DNA of 64,000 nt, taken from positions 122,283 through 186,282 of the forward strand of contig FJOG01000028.1 in NCBI GenBank assembly GCA_900073065.1, written 5' to 3'. Below, in pieces: positions 55,095 through 64,000 of this stretch (position 1 is the first letter of the stretch; every line of letters starts with the position of its first letter). The DNA is from Phialocephala subalpina (lineage: Eukaryota > Ascomycota > Leotiomycetes > Helotiales > Mollisiaceae). The position numbers and the translations under genes were made by a program. Under the pieces are notes generated by a model. That model had not been told where the DNA came from, did not search any database, and saw only the letters and a list, made by a program, of their open reading frames with translations.

Positions 55095-56421
55095 ATGGCA
55101 GAGCCATACGACTTACACGCAAACAAGGGACCCCATGTTCTAAGAATCATCATCGCGTTCCCGATTCTGGCGGGTATCTGTCTAGCGTTAAGATTATACA
55201 CTCGCTTCAAGCTCATTTCGAATGCTGCACTTGAAGATCGCTTCATTGTTGTCGCACTGGTAAGACCTTCCTCTGTCATGGAAATGAAACGGCCATTGAT
55301 TCGTAGCCAGATATTCTCGATTGCTACGTCGATTTGCATGGGATATCGTGAGTGATACTTCCAAAGACGAGAAAGGATGATAGTGCTGACCATAATCTTT
55401 TTGTAGAAGTCAAGAATGGAATGGGAAGACATGTCCAAACACTCACCCAACAAGATGGCATCAACTCTCTCAAAGTACCTCCCCTCACTTACTTTCAAAT
55501 TCAAAGCTCACAAACCCTTGTAGTTCCTCTACGCCTCAATCCTAACCTACAACATCTCCCTCCTCACCATCAAACTCTCCATCCTCCTGCAATACCTCAG
55601 AATTTGCGTCAATCGCCGAGTACGCCTTGCCTGTCACCTAACCATGGCGTTCATTATCGCCTACGGAATCATGACCTTCTTCAGTGGTGTTTTTACTTGT
55701 ACTCCTGTGTCTTATTTCTGGGATAAAAGCATCCAAGGTACGTCTCAAAGCTCATTCGAGAGTATATGATAGCGACTAACTTCGCCTAGGAGGAAGATGC
55801 GTAAACGAACCAGCTCTCTGGTTCGCCAACGCAGGCATAAACATCTTCCAAGACGTCCTCCTCCTCACTCTTCCATTCTTCATCCTCAAAGACCTGATCC
55901 TAGGCACTCGACAGAAATTATGCCTTTCTCTCGTCCTTTCGCTCGGGGCCTTGTATGCCCCCCTCCATTTACCCTAATTCATCCATCTCATCTAGGGAAA
56001 ATACTAATCCGAGAACAGCGCAGCAATAGCGTCAATCATCCGCCTCCACGCCCTCTACAACGTCTCCATCTCTGACGACATAACGTGGGATAATCCTGGA
56101 ACAGCGACCTGGTCGAGTATTGAGATCAATGTCGCCATAATATGCACCTCTATTTCCGTCCTTCGGCCTTTGGTTTCTCACCTCTTTCCTGGAATATTTT
56201 CTTCCTTTCAAAATACGAAATCGAGTGGAGGAATGACGAGTGCTTCGAAAACGAAGATCAAAAGCGATAAGGTATTAACGTTTACCGCGAAGGTAGAAGA
56301 AGAGAGTAGAGGGAGCGGGAATTTTGAGAGGGTGGATGATAGTGAGAGAGAAGTTTGGGGGTTGAGGGAGGTGAGGGAGGTTGAGAGGGACAGGATGAGC
56401 GGCGGTGATCTCGAGGTGTAG
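55095..56421 (+). CDS. fungal rhodopsin-domain integral membrane protein (PTH11/SAT4-like)
   Basis: Six exons (55095-55259, 55311-55347, 55407-55474, 55524-55737, 55790-55952, 56019-56421) give 349 residues. Seven hydrophobic segments of the fungal rhodopsin domain are visible: VLRIIIAFPILAGICLALRL, IFSIATSICMGY, FLYASILTYNISLLTIKLSI, LTMAFIIAYGIMTFFSGVFT, then the signature PVSYFWDKSIQG/GRCVNEPALWFANAGINIF, LLLTLPFFILKDL, and IEINVAIICTSISVLRPLV. The cytoplasmic tail is charged. No CFEM domain precedes it, unlike the classical Pth11 receptor. The family includes putative G-protein-coupled receptors; ligand and role are unknown. The 37-nt exon 2 is unusually small but keeps the motif in frame. 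Confidence 0.88.
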
Positions 56422-57057
56422 GATTTGAGGGAAGCGAACACTGGGGAAATCTGGTGGCACTGGCGAGGGAACCTTTATGACATTTGATGAATGATGATTG
56501 TACGAAATCATGATGATGGTACGTGGAAAAGCCGCAGAAGGTCGTTCGCAAGTTCATAACCGATGTTGGGATGGACTTCATTTGAATTAGCGACGTGGCT
56601 GGAAATACTACTCCAGCTTTGGGTGACTGTGCGCCCTCCTGGCTCGGATGACTCTCTATAGGGTTAGCTAAGTCTAATTCCTGCTCGGATCATATTCGAG
56701 TCTCAACTTGGCAAATCCAAGTCTAATTCTATAGAAACCTCGACTCGGCAAGTTCGAGTTTGATTCGCGAGTTAGATTCCGATCAACTCGTCTCAAACTT
56801 AGACTTATATATAAATCTAATTCAAGCTTAATATCTCACGAGTCTGAGTCTAATTCTATCAAAAAGTTCTCGACTTTTGAATTGAACTCGGACTTGGCTA
56901 ACCCTGACTCCTTAGGTTCTTGGCTCAAGACATGCAGTATAATGACCCAATTTGTTTCCATTTTATACCAAATGACTATAAATGCATGCCGCCCAATCCA
57001 ATACCAGGGTATAATGCTACAGTAAAGGAACTTGCCACTTCCCATAGGCGTTCTTAC
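56422..57057. other. intergenic with degenerate TCTAATTC/CTCGGC repeats
   Basis: 56650-56910 repeats the words GTCTAATTC, CTCGACTCGGCAAGTTCGAGTTT and AACTCG at irregular intervals, a simple decayed repeat. It lies between the convergent ends of the rhodopsin-domain gene and the MFS gene. No coding sequence. Confidence 0.5.
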
Positions 57058-58833
57058 CTACAACTTTTCAGCTCTCGCTTCATCACCTGTCTCTGGCGTA
57101 TCCATCTCGGCATTGTCGACCGAACTTGAACTCGATCCTCTGGCTGCCTCCTTCTGCCTATCTTCCTCCTTTTTCTTGTCCATCCTCACCCTCCTCTCTT
57201 CCCTCCACTTCATTCCCCACTTGAGCTCAGCCATCAACATCGGACTCGCAACCGCACAAACCAACGCAATGAAAGTAAAACACCACCCTCTCCCCATATG
57301 ATCAATCATGATAGTAATAATCCCCGTTCCACCAGCCCCAATAAAACACCTAACCAAATTGTTCGCCGCAGTAGCCGTAGCAGGACTTTGCGGGTAGAGG
57401 TCAACGATTAATGTGGAGAGAATGTTGAAGGAACCATTGACGCACATTCCGATGAAGAATTGGAGGATTAGTGGTGCAGCGAGATTGGCGTTTTTCTCGA
57501 GGGCCCAGCCGTAGCATAGGATGCAGGCTAGGCCTGTGTACAGAAGCGGCCATATGATTTCCAGTCTTGCACGTTCGATTGGGAAATGTCGGAGGTCGTC
57601 GCCTCGTTTGCGGTCGATGGTGAAACCTATTTGTCTTGCTACTTTCTTGTAATTTCGATCCAACATTCTGCCGTTGATGAACGAGGCGAGAGCACAGCCG
57701 CAACCGAAGGGGATGTAACAGAGTCCAATTTGGAGGTCGTTGAAATGGTAGATTTCTTGGAAGAGTTGGGGGATGGAGGCTACAACGTCGTAGAAGGCGG
57801 TGTAGATTAGGGAATTGTAAAAGAGGACCATGGCGACGTCTTTTTCCATGATGATGTGGACAGTTTTAAGAGGGTTGGGCCAGCGAAGTTTCCGTCCTTT
57901 GGCGAGTTCTGCTTGAGCGAGACGTCGTCCTTCTGCCGTTTCGGTACGTGAGAGCTCGCCTGACTTCTCTTCCTTGCGGAGTTGCCACCATTCTAGGACG
58001 GTCATGTTCCAGCCTTGAGGTGGGATGGAGCCGTTTCCTACTACGTTACGACCACTTTCGGGGACAGTAAGAGCGTATGGGATGAGGAAGCAGCTAGCGA
58101 AGATGACCAGGAACCAGAAGATCGAACGCCATCCGAGGAACTGGGCGAGGATACCTCCAATAACTGGTCCCAGTGCCGGCCCCATCATTGTCCCAGCTCC
58201 AACAATCCCCATGTATGTTCCTCTTTCGGAGCTTGTAGAAACGTCTGCAACGACGCCATACCCCAAGGCAATCGCTCCACTGCTACCAGTACTTTGCATG
58301 CATCGAAGGATGAACAAAGCTGCGTAGCTGTTCTGCAAAGCCAAGCCAATGTTGGCACCGATGTATACAATCATGGCTATGATATATGCTGGCCGTCTTC
58401 CCGCCATATCTGCCAGATCCCCAAATATGGTTGGTGCCAGTCCTTGGAAGATCATGTAGGAGGTAAGCGTCAAGTTGATGAGAGTCGTCGAGACATTGAG
58501 ATCTTGTTTTAGAGGATTCAATGCTGGGAAGTATATATTGGCGGATGTTGGAGAAATGAAGGCTGCACATGTAACCATTATAACAATATATCTCTTCTTC
58601 CATATGCTGAATGCTGAATAGACAGGGCCAGTGGTGACCGCGTCCAATTGTTCGAGGTCCTGGGCTTCATCTTGAACGGCTTGAGGTTCGTCTGGGTGTT
58701 CTGAAGATGTAGTGGACTCCTCATGGAGTGGAACAGGGTGGGGTCTCACAGGTTCTTCAAGGACGGAGCCTTGGAGACTTGCTCCTATCTCTTCTGCCTT
58801 CTCTGCATCTCCAAAGTAATTGTCTTGTGCCAT
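57058..58833 (-). CDS. MFS drug:H+ antiporter (DHA1, Qdr-like)
   Basis: A single exon of 591 residues. A hydrophilic N-terminus of about 85 residues leads into 12 transmembrane helices. Family motifs are ISPTSANIYFPALNPLKQDL in the first helix region, motif A between helices 2 and 3 (GDLADMAGRRPAYIIA), and motif C (GAGTMMGPALGPVIGGILAQ) diagnostic of antiporters. The central loop PESGRNVVGNGSIPPQGWN is typical of the Qdr-type DHA1 subgroup. The C-terminus is a charged tail. It is divergent from the syntaxin gene across a 650-bp promoter region. Such pumps export drugs, polyamines or secondary metabolites; the substrate here is unknown, and no biosynthetic cluster is visible. Confidence 0.95.
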   Translation of the reverse strand: MAQDNYFGDAEKAEEIGASLQGSVLEEPVRPHPVPLHEESTTSSEHPDEPQAVQDEAQDLEQLDAVTTGPVYSAFSIWKKRYIVIMVTCAAFISPTSANIYFPALNPLKQDLNVSTTLINLTLTSYMIFQGLAPTIFGDLADMAGRRPAYIIAMIVYIGANIGLALQNSYAALFILRCMQSTGSSGAIALGYGVVADVSTSSERGTYMGIVGAGTMMGPALGPVIGGILAQFLGWRSIFWFLVIFASCFLIPYALTVPESGRNVVGNGSIPPQGWNMTVLEWWQLRKEEKSGELSRTETAEGRRLAQAELAKGRKLRWPNPLKTVHIIMEKDVAMVLFYNSLIYTAFYDVVASIPQLFQEIYHFNDLQIGLCYIPFGCGCALASFINGRMLDRNYKKVARQIGFTIDRKRGDDLRHFPIERARLEIIWPLLYTGLACILCYGWALEKNANLAAPLILQFFIGMCVNGSFNILSTLIVDLYPQSPATATAANNLVRCFIGAGGTGIITIMIDHMGRGWCFTFIALVCAVASPMLMAELKWGMKWREERRVRMDKKKEEDRQKEAARGSSSSSVDNAEMDTPETGDEARAEKL

Positions 58834-59484
58834 AACCAGAAAGAATGTAACATAGCAAAGACGAGAGAGAGAACAACAGCTAGAATGACTGTTGGGAGAG
58901 GATAAAAAACCACTTACTGCTACTGGATGCCCCCGATATATCTACCTTCTCAGTGAAAAGGTTAGGTCCGATGATCCACACTTATTCCCAGACTTTGAAA
59001 ATGCCTTCCCCATTTTGCTATTGAAATGCATCAGTATCATTGGTCATGAGTGGGACTTCTCGGCACAGAAGAGCCGTCCGCCGTTATCGCTCTTGACAGT
59101 GCATTGCGTCGGAGCTCCTAGATCAGATAAACAATTGAACGCTCTGCGCTGTGCGAGGATTTCGGGGCGTGTAAGGGTAGATTTTACTACCGTACGGAAC
59201 GGCAATCGCAGTCGTAGACACGTATCTCAGACAAAGAAGAAATGAAGAGGAGATGTGGTGGAAATATGGGAAAGATACTTCGAGGAAGAAAAGTTTGGGA
59301 GAGGAACGGGATGACGCCGTTGAAATTCACGCCCCCTGTCACGGAAGCATTTAAGCGATGGAGCTAGCTACGATGCAAGAAAGCTGGCATCTCGAAATAT
59401 GCACGCGTGCAACTTGAAATGCATATTTGACAACAATACCCGCGCACAATCTCCCTTCTCTTGTGCCGAATCTACTCAAACATC
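58834..59484. promoter_or_regulatory. divergent promoter region between MFS and syntaxin genes
   Basis: A 651-bp interval separating two start codons in opposite orientation. No gene and no certain binding site. Confidence 0.4.
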
Positions 59485-60634
59485 ATGACCGATATTACAC
59501 CCCTCTTCAATCAGTTTCTAAAGAGCCACGATGCTCCGCCGACAGCAGATCCGACCTTGACCTTGGCCAACATCGACAGCTTCTTGAAGGAAGCATATGA
59601 AATTGTAACTCTCCTCCAAACTGTGATTCAAGGCTGCATACTCATCAGCTTCTAGAACGCGGGTATTGCTTCACTCAATACAGAATTAAGGGGCATACGA
59701 CAATCGTACCTTTCCACAGAACGACCTCCAAGACGAATCATCGCATCCTCGAAAGATAAACAATGGAAGCATTTGACCGACCGACAAAGAGACCAGATTG
59801 ATGCCGAGACAAAACAAGTTCTGCGAGATTTGAATGCCCGCATACGAATGTTATCAGATGCAGAGGAGGTACGGCAAAACACCCAGGCGACAGTCCGGAA
59901 TAAGAAGTATGCAAGACTAGGTCTAGGAGCTCTGGGGAAATGGGCCGCAGGTGGGATAGGGGAGAGCAAGACTATGGAAGAGCAACTCGACGAAGCCAAG
60001 ACGAATGCGATTTCGATGCACAGGGAGAATGTCCTATGGTATCTACGGCAGAAGCTACAAGAATGCGGTGCCTTCCAGGCCTCGATGATGGAGAAACGGA
60101 TATACCGCGAAATGGAGAAGAACAAAAGCACACTCGCCAAGTCGAAGATGGGGATGTCAAACATTGCATTCGATGCACCTTCATCTTCCAAACCTTACAC
60201 ACCAACCACGAGGGCAGCTCTGGAGGTACAAGAGCTATATCCCGAAGAGGAGCTTACCGAGGAACAAATCCAAATGTTCGAGAAGGAAAATCAGGATATG
60301 TTGAAACACTACGAAAGCACACTGGATCAAGTCAGGTATGTGGCATGATGTGGGATGTTACCTTTCTTCTTTCTTTCCTAACATCTTATTTAGGACAGCG
60401 GAAAAGTCTCTCATTGAGATCTCAGAGCTTCAGACTCAGCTGGTGAATAATTTGGCGACACAGTCAGCACACATCGATCAGTTGGTAGCCGACTCCTTTC
60501 TAACAACCGAGAATGTGGGTGGTGGGAATAAAGAGTTAAAGAAGGCGAGTGAAAGGAAGAGCACGGCGAAATATGTGTTTTATGCCTCTTGTGGGCTGAG
60601 TGCTTTCTTGGTGCTTTGGGACTTGGTTATTTAA
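59485..60634 (+). CDS. ufe1: ER t-SNARE, syntaxin-18/Ufe1
   Basis: Tail-anchored Q-SNARE for Golgi-to-ER retrograde fusion and ER homotypic fusion. Three exons (59485-59604, 59656-60335, 60394-60634) give 346 residues. The N-terminal syntaxin-18 domain starts MTDITPLFNQFLKSHDAPPT and crosses the first intron at FLKEAYEI/NAGIASLNTELRGIRQSYLS. The SNARE region is in the last part (KSLIEISELQTQLVNNLATQ, SAHIDQLVADSF), with a single C-terminal membrane anchor (YVFYASCGLSAFLVLWDLVI) and no lumenal tail, as expected. Confidence 0.93.
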
Positions 60635-62164
60635 GATATCAATGTATTAACAATTGAAGAATATCCAACGTTACTACCCACTTCTCTCTCCTCGTGTCCT
60701 CTTTTAAACATTTAGATACTTCTTGACGACTTGCATACTGCCATTAAGACTGGTTCTCCTACCATCCCCTCTGGAGAAACAGTTGAGGTTGAGCTCGGCG
60801 GCCTCAAACCTCAAATAAGTGGATTGTAATGGAAGAGCTCTGGCGACGATTTAGTGGTGAGTTGTGAATCATTCTTCATCTTCAACTTCTTTACTAATGA
60901 TGATTAGGATTTCGATTTCCTCTAGCTTGCCCAAGACATCCGCCGAGTTAGATCCCAGCTTCCCCTTTTACCGAACCGTCAAATCTTCTGGAACCCCCGC
61001 GGCAGCGCTGCAAATCATATGGCATTACAATAATGCCGACGTGCCCTACTTTGGATCTGTATATGACGAATTAACCTTTTGCTTAAAGCTGGTAATCGAG
61101 AAGCTGGGGCTTGAGCAGGAGAATAGCGGCAATAGAGTATTTATAACGGAAGCTATCCCTAGTCGATACATACCACTTCTGGATCGAAGTGTAATACCCT
61201 ATTTCAACTTTAAAGGTTGAATTAGGATTGGGTTGCGTGGGGGCAGAGGGCTTATGCTTCTTTGTCAACAGCTTCTCCCCACGAATTTCGTGCAACTGAG
61301 ATTATTATTTTCATGAAGAACGCCAAATGACGAACGTATGAAACGGTGGGATGTCTTTGTTATGTGGAGCGGCGAGTGAAATATTCATCCTGGGATACTT
61401 CTTGGGGACTTATTTTGAACTCGTGGACCTGGTGTTTTATTATTTCCTACTCTTCTCACGGTACATGAGGCGTACAAAGCTACGTCGCAGGCAAGCAGAG
61501 AATACAGAACCCACATAGAATAGCAAGACCTGAGAAATTGATAGCCAGTAATGCATCAAACAAACACAACATTGTACAAAACTAGACCTGGTCATTTTGC
61601 AAATGCCTAACATTGGATACTGCTCCAAATTACCAAATAAGAATCAAGACTAGACAAATGGCACCTCCTTTCATTTTCAGCCAAGCTGCCGACAAGCAAA
61701 GCTTAACAGCCTCAAAAAGACCTCAAATGTTTCCTTTTTATGGGACTTATCCACAAGAAGTTCCAGAGGAAATAATGCCGCATTTCATGTTTCGAAGTGT
61801 TCTGATGTCTTGCTGATGTCTTGGAATTGCTTTTTCACATGCGAGAAGAGCGGCTTTGCAGTTGCAAGTGATGCAGGGATGTCAGCGACCAAAGATTTTA
61901 TCCTCGTGATAAACTGCCATAAAAATAGCAGAGGCACATGCTCCGTCAATGAAAATGGACGTATTTCCAAAGATGGAGATGATGAAGTCACTAAGTTTGA
62001 CCCAGTCGTTGTGCCTCGGCCCGCCGCTTGCAGGCCAGCATTCCCCAAAGAGATAAAAATGGCGTTTCCCCTGGGCGGACCATTGCGGGCTCTGGAGAAA
62101 AGGAAGTTCCACTATCGCATGACCCCACAGGATCTCAGGCAAGAAGTCGCGCATCATCGGAGTT
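60635..62164. other. 1.5-kb stretch with a possible gene remnant
   Basis: 60715-61220 (+) contains protein-like segments in two frames: DDLHTAIKTGSPTIPSGETV (stop TAA at about 60827-60829) and TPAAALQIIWHYNNADVPYF with DELTFCLKLVIEKLGL ending at 61220. A GTGAGT donor at 60858 suggests an intron. I do not recognise the family and cannot build an intact model, so it is probably a degraded gene. The rest (61225-62164) shows no gene. Confidence 0.35.
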
Positions 62165-63708
62165 ATGTCGTCTACAAACAAAACCACCTCCTCTCCTTCT
62201 TCACATTCTTCTTCTCCCAACCTTCGACTTCAGAGCATTACCGGCCACATGTCTCCAGCCATGTCTTCCACGAGTTTCCCAATATCAGCTGTTCCACAGG
62301 CTCCAGTATGTGCTTATTCCCATATGATCTTACTATTTCTTTGGAGTTGGGAGCCATCTCTAGAGTTGGGCTGCAGGCTCCTAGAACAGCTCCCAACCCC
62401 GAGAGCTCTCACCAAACAATGGATTTTAAGTATGCTAACGGGGAGAAAAGGAAGATCCTCTCTTTGGACTTATGGCAGCTTACAGGGCAGACACTGATGA
62501 CAAGAAAGTTGACCTGGGAATCGGAGCTTACAGAGACAACAACGCAAAACCCTGGGTTCTGCCAGTTGTTCACAAGGTAATTCCCATCTCAATCTTCACT
62601 TCCCTTCGCCCAGAAAAGTGTTGACGATTCCCTTCAGGCGGACGAGCTTCTCCGAAACGACCCCTCGTTAAATCACGAATACCTCCCTATCGCCGGTCTC
62701 GCATCCTTCACCTCTGCAGCAGCCAAACTCATCCTAGGAGCCTCCTCCCCAGCTCTCACCGAAAAACGAACCTCCTCCACACAAACCATCTCCGGTACAG
62801 GAGCCCTACATCTCGGCGCCCTCTTCCTCTCGAAATTCTACCCCGGCCACCCAACAGTCTACTTCAGCAACCCAACATGGGCCAATCACAACCAGATCTT
62901 CTCCAATGTCTCAATACCTATCGCCTCTTACCCATACTTCTCGAAATCTACAAAGGGCTTGGACTTTGAGGGTATGAAGAAATCTATTTCTGATGCTCCT
63001 GAACACTCGATTATCGTCCTGCACGCCTGCGCCCATAATCCTACCGGAGTCGATCCCACACAAGAACAATGGAAGGAATTGGCAGTCTTGCTACGAGAAA
63101 AGAACCATTTCCCATTCTTCGATTGTGCGTACCAAGGGTTTGCCTCCGGTGATCTGGCAAAGGATGCATGGGCAGTCCGCTATTTCGTCGAGCAGGGCTT
63201 TGAGCTCTGCATCGCGCAGTCCTTTGCCAAGAACTTCGGATTGTATGGTGAGCGTGCGGGATGTTTCCATTTCGTTACAGGGCCCGGTGCCGATGCTCAA
63301 TCTACGATTAGTAGAATTGCGTCTCAACTAGCTATACTTCAACGATCCGAGATCTCGAATCCTCCCGCTTACGGAGCTAGAATCGCTGGTCTGGTCATGA
63401 ATGATCCAGAGCTGTTTAAGGAGTGGGAGCAGAATCTCAAGACGATGGCGGGGAGGATCATTGATATGAGAAAGTCGTTGAGGGAAAAGCTTGAGGAGAT
63501 GGGAACTCCCGGTACTTGGAATCATATTACGGATCAGATTGGGATGTTCTCATTCACAGGATTAAGTGAAAGCCAAGTTCTGAAGCTGAGAGAGGTGGCG
63601 CATGTTTACATGACGAAGAATGGGAGGATTAGTATGGCGGGTTTGAATACGCATAATATCGATTACTTCGCTAAGGCGGTCGATAAAGTTGTTAGGGAGA
63701 CTCAATGA
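62165..63708 (+). CDS. aspartate aminotransferase
   Basis: PLP-dependent transfer of the amino group between aspartate and 2-oxoglutarate. Three exons (62165-62305, 62451-62576, 62638-63708) encode 445 residues from ATG 62165; in-frame ATGs at 62249 and 62261 would give the more usual length of about 415. Family landmarks are PEDPLFGLMAAYRADTDDKK, VDLGIGAYRDNNAKPWVLPV, ISGTGALHLGALFLSKFY and VLHACAHNPTGVDPTQEQW, the PLP lysine in IAQSFAKNFGLYGERAG, and FTGLSESQVLKLREVAHVYM near the end. The N-terminus is Ser/Thr-rich without a strong mitochondrial presequence, so a cytosolic enzyme is likely, although the extra 28 residues leave this open. Intron 1 (145 nt) is longer than most in the window. 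Confidence 0.95.
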
Positions 63709-64000
63709 GCGGTGTTTGATGGGATGGACGATGGTACGATGATCATGAAATGATGGATAGATGGATGGTGAGACGGAATCAACGAGCAATTGGTAGTGGC
63801 ACTTAATGGGCAAGCTACTTTGCTTTTTCTTCTCGGAAACATAGATCGGATTGGGTCCAGTGTGAAGTGTGATTAGACAACGAACGGGATCTCTCCTCTA
63901 CAGATACGGATGCTAATGGGTGGTCTCTTTCAATTCGCTTTAGATGGTCGGTTAGAGAAAATAAGACCAGCTGATGCTGTTGTGCGAGCTCCGCATCATA
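63709..64000. other. 3' flank
   Basis: Downstream of the aminotransferase to the window edge. No gene seen. Confidence 0.5.

Noticed and set aside
61810..62580. 256-codon open frame overlapping the aminotransferase 5' end
   Set aside because: The spliced model gives the conserved PEDPLFGLMAAYRAD and VDLGIGAYRDN motifs. The long frame only runs through intron 1 and the wrong phase of exon 2.
57058..63708. Secondary-metabolite gene cluster around the MFS pump and FAD enzyme
   Set aside because: No backbone synthase (PKS, NRPS, terpene cyclase) and no Zn2Cys6 regulator is present. The neighbours are housekeeping genes and the FAD gene is 28 kb away.

Overview
This 64-kb window comes from the nuclear genome of a filamentous ascomycete (Pezizomycotina; possibly a leotiomycete, but that is a guess from gene content). 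The evidence is short introns of about 45-145 nt with GTRNGY donors and CTNAN branch sites, genes on both strands without operons, typical fungal families (2EXR, rhodopsin/PTH11-like, CorA-like with the VDQLWLW signature, GCP4, Rad4), and an AT-rich left end resembling a RIP-mutated isochore. Two runs of N (16864-17322 and 54007-54419) are assembly gaps. All gene models were spliced by eye.

Layout. 1-3.4 kb: AT-rich desert and decayed sequence with a response-regulator relic. 3.4-8.5 kb: thioredoxin (-) with a possible mitochondrial leader, and an 845-residue disordered protein (-). 8.5-11.8 kb: no convincing gene. 11.8-16.5 kb: a tandem array of four paralogous genes (+), each joining a conserved N-terminal 'CYLVYRR' module to a C-terminal BRCT-like domain; only the third copy is intact. 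17.7-21.3 kb: a ten-exon CorA-like membrane protein carrying an SH3 domain (-). 22.8-31 kb: a small four-helix membrane protein (+), gamma-tubulin complex protein GCP4 (-), a secreted Ser/Thr-rich protein with a frameshift (-), a broken FAD monooxygenase (-) and a cupin protein (-). 31.6-36.6 kb: a small secreted Pro/Gly/Thr repeat protein (-) and a SulP anion transporter with STAS domain (-). 39.6-41.8 kb: a 2EXR protein (+) followed by a hairpin-bearing minisatellite. 41.8-46.3 kb: Rad4/XPC (-) and MDP-1 phosphatase (-). 46.6-52.8 kb: a GNAT gene with a perfect 250-bp internal duplication, a choline/amino-acid permease and a secreted carboxylesterase (all +). 55-64 kb: a rhodopsin-domain protein (+), a DHA1 MFS transporter (-), syntaxin-18/Ufe1 (+) and aspartate aminotransferase (+).

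Most genes are unrelated housekeeping or transport functions. The outstanding locus is the BRCT-like array. Its four copies are evenly spaced, and each is preceded by the same bipartite element (ACGCGTCGCGTCGAGAAA, then about 8 nt, then GCGACA) 70-110 bp before the ATG. This element contains the MluI cell-cycle box in two copies and a CACGAAA box in a third. The C-termini carry KRRK/KRRR nuclear-localisation-like ends. Copies 1 and 2 are each broken by a single TAA where paralogues have Gln; copy 4 has a frameshift and a TGA. This suggests a lineage-specific, cell-cycle-regulated nuclear gene family in birth-and-death evolution, possibly touched by light RIP. The Gln-to-stop pattern recurs in the FAD monooxygenase at 28038-28040.
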